The notes: generated by a model not told the origin, from the letters alone. Positions 44,713 through 56,356 are shown, numbered from the stretch's first letter. The stretch is 64,000 nt of DNA from Podospora pseudocomata (GCF_035222375.1 NW_026946363.1:4712001-4776000), one strand, 5' to 3'. Translations and numbers: made by a program.

Positions 44713-46998
44713 TCACCGAAGAAACACTGGAGCAAGAAAAGACCTATCCGCAGGCAAACCTACCCCATCCATAGCCCCATGAACATAAGCATCCCCTATC
44801 AGATTATACAGTCCCCGATGCAACTCGTTGCAGACGCTATCTCCTTGTTTCATCATCTGTTTGGCTTCTTCACCAGCCTGGTAGAACACTCGGTCTTCGG
44901 GCCGCTTGATCAACGCCTCAACCACTCTATGGTTGCACCCTACCTCTTGTGTTGAAGGTCGCAATATCAGCGGTACCCGGCTCCCCGACACAACAGAAAC
45001 CCTATCACCACTGCTTACGCCGCGAGGGCCAGTCCCGATGTAGCCCTTATCCGTGATAAAGAACTTCCTATCACTACACGCAAACCTGACGGCGTAGTGG
45101 AACGCGTTCCTCTTTTCAGACTCCAACTCCTTCTCAGTCATCCCATGCTTGGCATTGAAGACCGGCTCCTGCAGGTGATCACCAACGATTGATGTCGTTC
45201 TTCTATGGTGAAAGTCGACGCTTCGCCATTTGGCGTATGCGGACGACACATCGTCCCCAGCGAGGGATATTCCAGCGTGGGTGTATTCAATGTTTCCGCA
45301 GATAGTGCGCCAAAAGGCATTGCCAACGGTTCCTCCACCGGCATATGGTCGATTGTCGTCTCCTAGGACCTCGACGACTAGCTCTTCCCAACTCTTCACG
45401 ACCTCTCGCCATCGTCTGGCGCCACCGTCTCTGCCGTGATGGGAGTTGACTACTTCGTCGCAGACCCAATGGATCCGATCGAGCTCAACTCCTTCTACCT
45501 CTAATAGGAGCCGGCCGTGAAGACGAACTTGGCCGGGGGGCAGGTGGCTTGAGGCATCATAGAATCCTTGTGTTTCAAGGCGGATGTTTTCGGTGGCACT
45601 TGGTCTGTAACTCCTAAGAGGGTTATTAGTACAAATTTTCACAGCAATACCATTATAGATCGAAGGGCTTCCTACCAGTCTATCACCCAGGAGGGATGCC
45701 CTGGATGGGTGAGCCGTGGGTCGCCGTCACTTGTGGCGTTTGGTGTGCCACACAGAACCTCAAGCGACTGCATGTTTTTGATGACTGTGATAGACACCTG
45801 CCAGTAAACATTTGTCACGTCGAGGTTGTAGTCGGGAGCAATCTTGTGTTGGCCACCCCAATACTGGACCATGCCGATGAGTGCATACACCTTATCTCTG
45901 GGGTCTGTTGCATTCCGTATCCTGAACTGTCGGAGCAGAGGAAGCAGTGAAACGAGCTTTGATGGGTTTCGCCAGTCCTGTCGGATGATCTCGATATCTC
46001 TTACTTGCCGTGCAAATTGTGCCAAGAATGATACGTATCCGTAGGCCGAGTCGATGTTTGTAGAAAGCTGGCCGTTCATATATGACGCCGCTGCTTTCGT
46101 GATCATGTTCCATGGACATGATAGAGTGGCATAGTAGCAGGTAGCCTTGGCTGCCACTACTGTCTCCTGAAGAACCCATGATCTTTGCCACTGCCAGCAC
46201 AGAGTTAGCTCAAATAATCGTTCTCGTGACTGAACAGTGGAGTTGTACCCATGCTTGATCCATTATCGCCTGGATACCATTCAAAATGCAGGAAGACTGC
46301 CCAAAAGGGGAGCTGATATGCGGAGTAACTGAAGCCGGTATTCCAAGCGATAGTAGCCATAAAACACAAAAGCCACCGAATATGTATTGTCGTTTGCAAT
46401 CAGATCGGCGGAGAAATTCTAACCAGAAGAATCGATTGGTCTCTTCGTTATCCGTCCAGTCAAGCGATGTCAGGCCTAAGGAAAGCATGAAGTCCTCTGC
46501 CAAATCGTCATCGTCCCGTTTGCTCCCAAGCCAGATCGCCACTTCTTCAGCCTGTTGGTATATTCGCCGCATTATGCCCACTTGGTGGCCTCTTTCGTCG
46601 GGATCATGTTGATTTATACAGACAGCATCCACCCAGAGATTTACAACCCTGTCTTTACTTCGCAATCTCTGGAGGGCAGCGTATAGGTTAGGACTGATGG
46701 GTATGGGCACATTGTTGCATCTTATCCACATTGTTGATGGCGATGATCCCGAATTTGAACTGCCAAGAGTATTGTCCCAGGCATATGAAAGTGCTTTGTA
46801 TGGCGGTGCGTTGTTAAGAGGAAGTTCTTCCAGGCTACAGGTGATTGCTTGATCCAGAATCCCGGGGTGTAATCGCATGAGCCGGAAGTTGGTGCTTCCC
46901 TGCCCCGCAAGAGACCCGTAGAGCGGTGCGTGTCCTAAACCGGGTTTGCGATGGAGTGTACTTGGAACTCGTATTGACCTTCTCTTAGTAGCCGACAT
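44713..46998 (-). CDS. HET-domain protein
   Basis: Three exons (46998-46249, 46190-45676, 45613-44713) give 721 residues with consistent phases. The HET domain occupies about residues 40-330 with its usual blocks: PPYKALSYAWDN, LYAALQRLRSKDRVVNLWVD, AVCINQHDPDERGHQVGIM, YQQAEEVAIWLG, then WWQRSWVLQE formed across the first intron. The second conserved part is DPRDKVYALIGMVQ and the C-terminal region carries FFITDKGYIGTGPRGVSSGD, normal for full-length HET proteins. HET proteins take part in heterokaryon incompatibility and related regulated cell death in ascomycetes, but most family members have no proven role. No NACHT or WD repeat is attached. The gene looks intact, unlike many neighbours. 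Confidence 0.92.
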
Positions 46999-47646
46999 CT
47001 TGAAAAGAATGAGCGGGTAGTTGTGGTTGTAAATGTCGGAGGTGCGAGAGCATCAGAAGGTGAGAGTTGTCAAAGGTCTATCTATGCCCGGCCGGGATGG
47101 ATGTGCTCCGCCCCGATCCCACATGCAGGCTCAGAGGCTGAGCACACAAAGCTGTCCCTCTTTGATAGGGAAGTAGCTGAGCGCACATTGTCCAGAAACA
47201 ATGTAATGTTCCAGAAACAAGACTTTGACAAGTCCCCTTTTCTTGCAGAAAGATAGCCAGCATTCCGCATAGCCCGAGATGTTGAAGCTCTCAAGTCCTC
47301 GCCGTGTAAGGTGAGCGTTCGGTGTGCAGCCAATCGTACCCCTGACAATCAACCACCACTCATACGCTGCCACCTTTTAGGGCTGACCCACCATCTTGGG
47401 CGTCAACGACAACGTGGAAAATGGAGCCAAAGCAGGTCGCCTTGGAAGAGGACCGTGATTGTCCAATGAGGATAATACATATGTGATGGGAGAAATGCTC
47501 AAGTAGGCGCGTGAAGAGTCACCTGGAGCACGCCAGATTAGCAGTCCCTTGTAGCGTTGTCCTTCATAAAAAGAGATCTCCTCTTTCTCGATATTTCATT
47601 CTCTCTGCCATCCACTTATCAAGTGTTAGCTTCATGTTGTATCAAG
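46999..47646. other. divergent promoter region (HET and IBR genes)
   Basis: Shared upstream region of two divergent genes. No frame or site stands out. Confidence 0.5.
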
Positions 47647-48774
47647 ATGTTTTGGCATAAGTCATCGCCAGCTCTCAAGATGGGAATCCTCGGGCCCGGG
47701 ACCGGCACTGCGAAAAAGCTTCCCTCGAACAACTTACTGGGCACGCCTCCTGATACCCCTGAGTCGAGTCCTGCCCCAGATTTGCAGCCTATGGCCACCC
47801 CCAAACTGCGGGGGGCTCTCCTCCAGCAACCACTACCCACGCCCCCAGACACTGGGCTTGCGCTCAATGTCCCGAAAGCTCATGATTTTGGATCCTTCAT
47901 GGATATCACAACACCTCCAGAAGTTGAAGAAACGCCTGCGACCCCGACAACAGAAGACTGGCCAGAAAGTCCCACCTCCCAGCTTACCCAAGAAGCCTTG
48001 AGGTTTTGGGGAGAAGACTTCTCAGACACAGCCTCAACAGTACTCACAACACCATCCAAAGCTCCCTTCACCCCCTCAAAATCAGGATACCGCTATCCAC
48101 ACCACGTCGACGACCTAATCTTCGACTGCGAAGACTCTCCCGAGACCCCAGACACTCAGCTAACCCAAGAAGCCTCCCGCTTCTGGGACGACACCCCCGA
48201 CACCCCCTTCACAGCCCCCTCCTCAGCACCATCCCTAGCAGGAACCCCATCAAAACCTCTCCCAGGAAAAACCCGCCACTTGCTGCCCAGAGAACCCGGC
48301 CTCAAAACCCCCCTCCCATGCAACAACTGCGGCTCTCTAATCTCACCCAACCACCAACACCCCCTCCAATGCACCCATCTCCTCTGTTCCACCTGCACGA
48401 GGCAAACCCTCATCACCTCCCTCATCTCCAAACCCTTCGTCCCAGCAGCCTGTCCTTGCTCTGCCTCGACCCCGATCCCGAAATCCACCCTCCGACAATC
48501 AGTGACCTACCTCCAATTCATGGCCTACGCCGACAAACTCACCGAAAACTCCATTCCTGCCGACCAGAGGTTGTACTGCCACAACCCCCAATGCAAAAGA
48601 TTCATCAACCCGAAGCTGGACGTGAAAAAGGGAGGGAAAGTAGGGACGTGTGGGCATTGTGGGGGAAATACGTGCAAGAGGTGTGGGCAGAAGGGGCATA
48701 TGTTTGGGGTTAGTCAGCAGACTTGTAAGTTATCTACCTCAACGAGGAGAAAGAAGGAGAGGATGAGAGGCTGA
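47647..48774 (+). CDS. RING/IBR-type zinc-finger protein lacking a visible RING2
   Basis: ATG at 47647 gives 375 residues in one exon. The N-terminal ~215 residues are Pro/Thr/Ser-rich and hold an internal duplication: QLTQEALRFWGEDFSDT and QLTQEASRFWDDTPDT. A RING-like finger follows (CNNCGSLISPNHQHPLQC, HLLCSTCTRQTL), then an IBR-type finger (LYCHNPQCKRFINP, CGHCGGNTCKRCGQKGH). The expected second RING of an RBR ubiquitin ligase is not found before the stop. A GTTAGT or GTAAGT donor near 48712-48725 could splice to further exons, but downstream DNA shows no RING2, only a G-rich basic frame. So it is a truncated RBR or a RING-IBR-only protein. Codon use switches from C-rich to G-rich near 48600. 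A complete RBR gene lies 5 kb downstream. Confidence 0.7.
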   Translation: MFWHKSSPALKMGILGPGTGTAKKLPSNNLLGTPPDTPESSPAPDLQPMATPKLRGALLQQPLPTPPDTGLALNVPKAHDFGSFMDITTPPEVEETPATPTTEDWPESPTSQLTQEALRFWGEDFSDTASTVLTTPSKAPFTPSKSGYRYPHHVDDLIFDCEDSPETPDTQLTQEASRFWDDTPDTPFTAPSSAPSLAGTPSKPLPGKTRHLLPREPGLKTPLPCNNCGSLISPNHQHPLQCTHLLCSTCTRQTLITSLISKPFVPAACPCSASTPIPKSTLRQSVTYLQFMAYADKLTENSIPADQRLYCHNPQCKRFINPKLDVKKGGKVGTCGHCGGNTCKRCGQKGHMFGVSQQTCKLSTSTRRKKERMRG

Positions 48775-49789
48775 CGTGTTTTGAGGTGAAGTGATGGAGG
48801 GGAAGAGGGTTGCTAAGAGGGGAGGTGGGAGTAGGAGGGAGAGGAAGAGGAAGGTTAGAAGTGAGGGGAAGGGTGGGATGTGTCCGGGGGTTAAAGGGGT
48901 TGGTGAGGTTTGGGTGTGAAGAGGTGGATATGGGTTGGATAGCTAGATATGGGTTGGATAAACATGACGTTGGAAATTGCATTATGGCGTTTCGGTTGAG
49001 ATGATGGGCTTTGTTTGGTCTGTGGGAGAGATAGACATGGCGACATCGCGGCGTTGTGATATTCTGGTAAGAATATTTGGGTAGATATTTGATGAATTAT
49101 CAGACATAATAGAATAGACATGTGAAATATGCTTCCTAGTCCTGTCATCAGCAACGTCTGGAATATGCTGTTGTGAATGTGCGACATACTCGTTATGAGA
49201 GCTCGTTTTCGAATCAACAAGTTGATTGAGGGATCGATAAGAAAGAGGCTCAGGGACCAGGACAGGGCTACCTACCATATTTCCCCGTGAACCATCACGC
49301 CGGCGACGGGTATGCAATCGCGAAACAAATGGCGTTGTGGACGGCTCAACTTTCACATGCTAAAGGAAAACGGTTCCCCCACGATTGTGGGTCCCGGGAT
49401 CTGGTTTCCAGGCCCCTGCGTCATTTTTGCGGGGAACCCTGCCCAACACAGCGCGCCCTGGAATGCTGGAAGGCCGCACCACAGCGCTGCAGCGGTGCCG
49501 CCATGGGCACCCCCTGTCGCCAGCCGGTCGCACATGCTCGGCTATGAAGTGCTATCAAGAGCCGCTGATCCTCTTTGTTGATGACACCAAAACATTTTGC
49601 GACTCTCCCATCCTTTTCCTCCGGACCTATAGAAGCCTTTATGACGACATTCCCATGAGGTAGACCACGAATTCTTCTCCTCCAGCGCTGCACGCACTCA
49701 TATATCCCGCCCATACCGTCCTTGCGCTCCTCCGTCGCCCGCTGAGAAAAACGTTTCGTCATCCGGCTAGCTGCCATAACCGAGGCACC
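48775..49789. other. intergenic, strongly G-rich then mixed
   Basis: 48780-48960 is a G-rich continuation of the preceding gene's composition and may contain its 3' UTR. No other gene is seen; frames near 49287-49777 overlap on both strands and lack motifs. Confidence 0.45.
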
Positions 49790-50713
49790 ATGTCAGCCAC
49801 CACCATCCAGAGCCTCAAGGTGTGACGAAACCACCACTTCGACTGTCTAGAGAATCCAGGGTTGACATGACGGATAGGTTCTTGTAGAGAGCATCATTCT
49901 CGACCCAAAATACCATGACATCCTCACAGTTGTCAAGGGCGCACGCAATGGCGCTGTCTACGGCGCAAAAGTCCGCTTTCCACATGCCTTGGTGTAGGTT
50001 TTCAGATCACAGCCCGTACATCTCGCCGCAGTCTGCTGACCATGATGTGTACAGGATGATAATGCTCTTTCGCTCCGGAACGTATGTATTCCCAGCTATC
50101 CTGCGCCGGCCCGTCTCCCCAAGATTAACGCTGTATTCGTCCCCCTGATACAGATTCCGTGAGAAAGTACGACTCATTTTCAATGCTACAAAAACACACG
50201 CCCTGAATTTGGCAAAGTTTGCGACGATATACAAGTCAACATGCTTGCTTCTGAAGCTGTACGGGGCTACGCCGGGCAAAGAAGGTAAGACACGAGGAGC
50301 CTCGGTTCGGCAACACGAGAGGACGCTAACATACCGAAGGCCCTTATGACAGCTTTATTGCCGGTCTTTTAGGCGGCTACGTTGTGTTTGGCCAGCGATC
50401 CAAGCGCGGCAAGATCTCGAGCGTCAGCCAGCAAATCGTCATCTACATCTTTGCGCGCGTCGCGCTGGCGCTGGCGCGTCTGGCAGTCAAGCCCGGGTAT
50501 GGTCTTCCAGGGGTGTCAGAACCGAAGCAGAGTGCGGCGATCAGTCACTATGCCTGGCCAGTCTTTGCCAGCATGTCATGGGCAGCCGTGATGCATCTCT
50601 TCAGATGGCATGCCGCCGAACTGCAGCCTAGCTTGCGCAGCAGCATGGTTTACATCTACCAGAATTCTGACGACTGGGACGGGCTACGGAACTTTATATG
50701 GCACAACAAATGA
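49790..50713 (+). CDS. peroxisomal membrane protein 4-like (Pmp24, Tim17 family)
   Basis: Five exons (49790-49819, 49878-49993, 50055-50081, 50154-50284, 50340-50713) keep phase throughout and give 225 residues. The sequence follows the PXMP4/Pmp24 family: DPKYHDILTVVKGARNGAVY, VRFPHALVMIMLFRSGT, FNATKTHALNLAKFATIYK, then GPYDSFIAGLLGGYVVFGQR. The Gly-rich membrane helices belong to the Tim17/22/23-Pmp24 superfamily. The human homologue is a peroxisomal integral membrane protein; import or metabolite role is not settled. Length matches the family. A very small third exon (9 codons) is notable but its splice sites are good. Confidence 0.88.
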
Positions 50714-51311
50714 GGGATCAGTGTACGATGGAGACATGATAAGGATATTTCAAGGGCGTTCATACGGTTGTATAATCACGGTGGCTTCTAGATCTGCTCG
50801 CAGCTCCTAGCATCAGCATTGGCTTCTCGCATTCTTGGTTACAGTCCGGGTATGGGAACCCAAGGTTTTGTTTTAGAGGAGGTCTATGCTGTGGTGGATC
50901 GGTAATGTAGTATTACAGTACCTATCTTGAGTGTGAATTTCAGACACAGACTTGTGAATCTCGGCAGTTTGGACACGTTACCGGGCCTCTTGCTTTTCTG
51001 CCTAGGTCCTTCCTGAACCGGGTCTGCTCGTTGGTGCTTGAGAGAGACTGTCCGGGCAGGCAGGTCCTCAAAGGGGGCTTCTTACCACCTAACAGGCAGG
51101 GCAGGAGGAAATCTGACCAGCTCAGTCCCGTGTGCCCGTCGTCAGGAACGAACACTGGAGGGTGTTCAAGTACCTCAACTTTGCAGCAGCAAGCCTAGGC
51201 ATCTTTTCTCCCCTTTCTTCCTCAATCATCCGCTGCCGTGCATTCACTTTCGTTTTTGGGCAAACCAACCAACATCAATCCCATCGGTACTTGACGACAG
51301 TCTTATCCAAC
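50714..51311. other. intergenic
   Basis: Nothing recognised. Confidence 0.5.
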
Positions 51312-51815
51312 ATGGATTCTCAATCTCGCAACACGACTACGCGTCCGCCGCAAGACACAACTACACCTCCGCAACACACGGCTGCAATTCCGCAAATCAT
51401 AATTTCTCCTCCGCGAGACACGACTCCGCCTCCACTATTCCCAACTACGCCTCCGCAAGACACTACAGCCTCCCCAAGCAACGATGATGCTCCTCTCAAA
51501 CCCATCGTCGTCGCTCTTCGACGGTTGCCTAGGACTGGGTACTATGAGCCTGTCATGTGGTATCCATGCCCCGATTACCATTGGAGTATCACAACTGCGG
51601 AGCAACATGCCTTGCTCCTTTCTCCACAAATGGCCAAACCAGACCCCCCCTCGCACGTTGAAGAAATTATCACACCATTCTTTTCACTTGACCTTCCTCG
51701 CTTTTCCCGGTTATCGCCAGGTTCCTACCGACCCGAGGGGCCCATCGTATTGCGGGGGTACGAAAAACAGTATCCCATTGAAATTGGCCTTGTTGAGACG
51801 GATGAGGCGACTTAG
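51312..51815 (+). CDS. unrecognised Pro/Thr-rich 167-residue protein
   Basis: ATG at 51312 opens 167 codons. The first ~60 residues are a degenerate repeat of Pro-Pro-Gln-Asp-Thr-Thr type (RPPQDTTTPPQHTA, TPPQDTTASP), coded by an imperfect 18-21 bp DNA repeat. The rest is non-repetitive and ordered-looking (PIVVALRRLPRTGYYEPVMW, YPCPDYHWSITTAEQH, GSYRPEGPIVLRGYEKQYP). No signal peptide, membrane segment or known domain is seen. The frame extends upstream of the ATG without a better start. It could be an orphan gene of this lineage. Confidence 0.5.
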   Translation: MDSQSRNTTTRPPQDTTTPPQHTAAIPQIIISPPRDTTPPPLFPTTPPQDTTASPSNDDAPLKPIVVALRRLPRTGYYEPVMWYPCPDYHWSITTAEQHALLLSPQMAKPDPPSHVEEIITPFFSLDLPRFSRLSPGSYRPEGPIVLRGYEKQYPIEIGLVETDEAT

Positions 51816-53575
51816 GCTCTCGCCCGTGATGAACCTCTTACGATGATGACCCTTTTGATCTCAGCTTGTCATGACGAATTGGCTCAGAAACTCACCGACA
51901 CTTTAGGCACCTAGTTTCAACCTTTTTCAATCTTCTTTGAGTCGCTCGCCACCGGTACAATATGTTGTTCAAGAACAGCCCTGAGGAATGTGGGCCAACA
52001 TCGATTCTGGAAGAGGAAGAGGAGGAAGGTAGCTGCTTTGGATGGATTCTGGACTATTGGGTTCGTGTAGACACAAAATAGGGAGTGGCTTTGCACTTGA
52101 TACCCAGCGATGCTTGATATGGAATCTGGAGGTTGGGAGGGACAAATCAGGAGCGTCGAATCAGCATGGCATATTTTTTGTACTGGAAGGTTCTTTGTTC
52201 TAGGTTGATAAGACAGGAATAATGGCATCTTGTCTCTTCTGAATTTTTACCTTGTGGACAAGAAAACACAGCATATAATATGAAATCAAGGCCTCAAAGG
52301 ATAGTGTAAAGACCTTGAAAGGTGTTTAAAAATGGTATAGTGGCCTTTAACATGGTAGGGAGGGCTTGAAAGATAGCCATAGGGCGTTAAGAGATAGTCG
52401 AGGGCAATTCGATCATCTTTCAAGGTGTTTTGTTGAGTTTTAAAGGCTCGGAAAGTTTCGATAGATATTTGATGTCTATTTACTATCTTTGAAGGCATAT
52501 AAACTCTTTGTAAAGACATATTATCTATCCTTTAAGGGGGTTTGAGCATCTCTTTTTGACGTAGTTCAGGATACTCCCTGCGTTAAATTGCCTACTTTGC
52601 AGTACCAGTTGCCTATTCGTCCACAGCTTAACAAGTTGGGAAGGCATTGGGCATAGATATAACCCCCACATACCCACCCCAACCCCATCTTCCCCTTCTT
52701 CTTCAAGAAGCACCGAAAGACATGACCAGCCGGTAGAGCACATCATCCCCTCTAGCATCCTTCCAAAGTAACCAGATTTTGTTTCACCATCATGGGAATT
52801 TTCGATGTTGAGAAATACGACTGCAATGGAAACCAACACTCGAAAAGCCGCGTGCTGTTGCGCTTGCTGCCGCGTTTGCTGCCGCGCTTGCTGCCTAAAA
52901 CCTGCCTTACGACAGTGTCAGTCACGTCAACAATATTTATGTCGGTCATCCGCAAGTGTGGCAGCTATTTGGAGATTTTATGCACACATTAGCAGTTTAC
53001 AAGTGTTTCTTGCTGTGTGTGTGTTGTCGTGTTATTGGGGGGGATTGGTTGGTTGAGGGATAACATGCTACTACTGCCTGTCATGCCTGGTACTCGACTC
53101 GACCAAAGCAAGCGAGTGCTTTTTTTTTCGAGGGGAGTCGGGGCATTCCACTGTTGATTCACCATGTGGCTTTCACATGATGGCTTTCTAAGGTATTGTG
53201 GATTTGGTGGCCCAGCCTATTGTGGGATTGATGGCGTTGGAGGTTAACCTTGAGACTGCACCGCCAGTCAGCACAGCAAAAGCATCTTCACCCATCGAGA
53301 GTTTAGATGAGACATAAATAGGCTCGAAAGAAAAATTTTCGCAGGGCTTCTCTTTTTCACGTCTGTGGCATTGGATGTTGGGCTTGACCTCGACCAACTG
53401 TCATCAATTTAGACTCGGCCTCACACACGTTGAAACTTACGGTTCACTATCGAATCGACTTCATATCGACTATCACACACAATGATGGGCGAGGCCTGAC
53501 ACTCGAGCGAAAATCTCGCCTTTGATCCCACGCTACCACCTTATCCAAGAGAAGAACTACAACCCGACTCGAACA
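51816..53575. other. intergenic with a 12-bp tandem repeat
   Basis: 52260-52560 is AT-rich. Near 52861-52896 a 12-bp unit (GCTGCCGCGTTT-like) is repeated three to four times. No gene is seen in either feature. Confidence 0.5.
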
Positions 53576-54499
53576 ATGGCACCCCAAACCTACGACTGTC
53601 AAATCTGCCTCAGCCCATTCACCTCCCCCCTCTCCCCCCTTCCTCCCTTTGCCCTCCCGGGATGTAACCACTTCCACTGCCCCCGCTGCCTCTCGGAAAA
53701 CCTAGCCCAATCCCTCAAATCCCTCCCCTTCAAACCAGCCACCTGCTGCACCCAGGCAACCTTCATCCCTCCCTCTGTCTTCCGCCGCCGGGAGTTTGGT
53801 ATACCACGAGACAGCGTGCGCCTCTATCGACAGAAAATAACAGAGTACCAAGCCTCCTATCCCACGTCACCTGCGTCAAGACGAAGGAGGCAGCAGACAC
53901 CACCGGAAATGGTACAGGGTTTGTCAAGGGTGAGGATTGTGCTTTATGGAGCGCCGATGCCGCTGAAGGTCAATTTGCCAACTTACTGCCATGATGCGAA
54001 ATGCGGGGCGTTTATACCGGAGGTTTTGGGGGGAAGGTGTAGGAGGTGCAAGAAGAGGACGTGTGAGATTTGTAAGATGGGGATGCACCTCGGGCAGGGC
54101 GGCTGTAGGAAGGAGGATTTGTTTAGGATTGAGGAGAGGACCGAGGTGAGGAGGTTGGCTGCTATGAAGCTTGTTACCTTGGATGTGAAAAACGTTAAGG
54201 CGGCAAGCAGGAGTGAGAGAGAGAAAATGGAGAGGGAGAAGAGAGAGAAGAGGGAGAAGAGAGAGAAGAGGGAGAGGGAGAAGGAGTTGTGGGCGCTGAC
54301 GAGGGCGTTGATGAGGGAAAAGGAGTGGGAGAGGTGTCCGCGGTGTAAGAATGGGGTTGAGAAGACGGAGGGGTGTAATCATATGATTTGCGTTTGTGGG
54401 ATCGATTGGTGCTATCGTTGCGAGAGGATTTGGGGGGCTAGTCATATCATTGGGGTGGGGGCTTGTGCTGGGGAGTTTAGAGGCAGGACTTCCCTTTGA
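53576..54499 (+). CDS. RBR-type E3 ubiquitin ligase
   Basis: ATG at 53576 (MAPQTYDCQICL) gives 307 residues in one exon. RING1 is CQICLSPFTSP with PGCNHFHCPRCL. The IBR-like finger is YCHDAKCGAFIPEV then CRRCKKRTCEICKMGMH. A Lys/Glu/Arg coiled coil (EREKMEREKREKREKREK) is coded by a short purine repeat near 54218-54290. RING2 is CPRCKNGVEKTEGCNHMICV then CGIDWCYRC, where the Cys of CNHMICVC is the expected thioester-forming position. The order RING1-IBR-RING2 matches RBR ligases, which pass ubiquitin through a RING2 cysteine. The first third is C-rich and the remainder G-rich. An upstream TTG-opened extension is not used because it lacks an ATG. Confidence 0.85.
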   Translation: MAPQTYDCQICLSPFTSPLSPLPPFALPGCNHFHCPRCLSENLAQSLKSLPFKPATCCTQATFIPPSVFRRREFGIPRDSVRLYRQKITEYQASYPTSPASRRRRQQTPPEMVQGLSRVRIVLYGAPMPLKVNLPTYCHDAKCGAFIPEVLGGRCRRCKKRTCEICKMGMHLGQGGCRKEDLFRIEERTEVRRLAAMKLVTLDVKNVKAASRSEREKMEREKREKREKREKREREKELWALTRALMREKEWERCPRCKNGVEKTEGCNHMICVCGIDWCYRCERIWGASHIIGVGACAGEFRGRTSL

Positions 54500-55369
54500 G
54501 GATGCGGGTAAGGGCAGAGGCAAGAAAAGGGGGTGGGCTGGACAAGGACACCTGGGGAGAGAGAGTTGGCGGATCTGCTTCTTTTGTTTTGGGATGATAT
54601 TTCCTTTTTTTTAAAAAAAATTCTGGTGGAAAACGTGTTTGGTGTTTTACACGAGCAATGAGGATGATATCAACGACGACAGGCCTCGACGGCATAGATT
54701 ACGTTTATTTCCTTTGTCAGGAACACAGTACAGACAAAAGTCCTGGTACTATACAGCTACACAATAATACAGAGGCACTAGAAGAGGATATTGCCGGCTG
54801 CACATGCAAATACAACATAGATTTGCACCGCTTAAATCATGTCTAAATATATAGCCTCATGGCTGGTCAGCAATATCCGGCTTACGTTGACAAAATAACT
54901 CAAGAACCTTGATCAAATATCTCCTGGGGATTTTGAGTTGTCATGTTGCCATTCGACTTGCTCGCCGCCTGAAATTGGCGGAGAGTTAAGTTCTGAATAG
55001 CAAGCCCATCACAAACCTTCTCACAATGTGGCGTCATGACGACTTCCATCTCCAATCACCACGCCACCAGCCGAGGCATGTGAATGCAACCCCCAAAGTC
55101 AACAGCTGTCACCAGACACAGACCAAGATAAATTAAAACCCATGAATTGCGCACATCTTGGTATATACTTCTAGCCGGCTACAATGACTCTCAGCCAAAT
55201 CGATAAAAATCAACACAGCAACTAACACACTGGGCAACGGCGTGTTTTCCAGGGATATTTTGACATTAACCATCCAACACCGGACGCCTTGACCATGCAA
55301 ATCTTTTGCAAAACCCATTTTCCCCAGAGACTCTGATGACCGCCTTCCAAAATACCCACCGCCACCAAC
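54500..55369. other. intergenic, boundary to the conserved block
   Basis: Convergent 3' ends. Nothing else is recognised. Confidence 0.5.
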
Positions 55370-56356
55370 TTAGACAAGCAAAACAGCGTTCAGGCAGCCG
55401 TCGTTCTCGGGGTTGTTGGTAATCTGGGCGTAACGACCCCAGGCAATCTTTCCGGAAGCTGTGACCATACCAAGATCGGAGACGTTGACCTCGATAATGG
55501 TACCCTTGGACAGAACACCGAGCTGGGTGTACAGGGGGTTGCTGGGGTTCTTCTTGACGCCCAAGATCGGGAGCTGTACCGTGACATTGAGAGTTGGGTG
55601 TGTGACATTGGCCTTCTTGTACCGGAGACCCATGGGGCGAATGAAACCTATTCCCAACATTAGTTCCCCTTTCCAAGCTCCTGAACAAGCCGAACAACTC
55701 ACGTTCGTATTTGACCGGCCGTCTGGTGAAATCAGGCCCAACAAAAGTAGGCTTCGTAACCACACGCTTCCATCCCTTCTTGTGCACCTTCTTGCCCGTC
55801 TTGACAACCTTGAATAACTCCTCCTCACTGATACCCTTGACCTTGGGAATCGGCACCGAAAACCTCGCCGCCTTTTCGGCACGTTTGCTCTTGATCTGAC
55901 TGGAGAGGGCCTTGGCGGATGTGGGGTTGGCGCGGTCGAGAAGGTACGAGGGAATAGGGTTGGAGGGCTCGTTCTCGGCGGGGGCGCCCTTGACGTTGCG
56001 CTCTTCGTGCTGCTTGATCGTCTTGCGCATCTGGATCTTTTGCGAGTGACGCTGCTTAGCGTACAGCTTGGCCCTCAGGCCGCGGAGGTTCTGCGCATTC
56101 TCGCTCTGCTTATGGCCCTCACGAGCGGCCTTCTTGCGCGTGCGCTCCTCATGATCGAGACGCTTGCCGTGAAGCTTGCGGTGTCTTTCTGTTCGGGGAT
56201 TCTAGTTAATATCTGCGCCAAATTTCGATGGTTTAAAGACGGGCGAGCAGGGAAAGGGCAGAGGCATACCGATATACTCGTTCTGGGGCTGCAGTTGTCG
56301 AAGGATGTGGTCAGCGTTTGTCAATCGACCTCTTCCTGTTCAACAGAACTTACCAT
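55370..56356 (-). CDS. NSA2: ribosome biogenesis protein NSA2
   Basis: Four exons give 261 residues, the length of yeast Nsa2. Exon 1 (56356-56354) is only the ATG. Exon 2 (56288-56270) codes PQNEYIE with the next exon, then 56188-55703 and 55647-55370. The sequence is highly conserved: [79 protein letters not shown], ending in GCLNAVLLV. Nsa2 acts in the nucleolus in 60S subunit assembly (27S pre-rRNA processing). Exons were chosen by the conserved protein and all splice sites are GT-AG. Intact. Confidence 0.97.

Noticed and set aside
53924-54523. 199-codon minus-strand Leu/Pro-rich ORF
   Set aside because: Antisense of the RBR gene.
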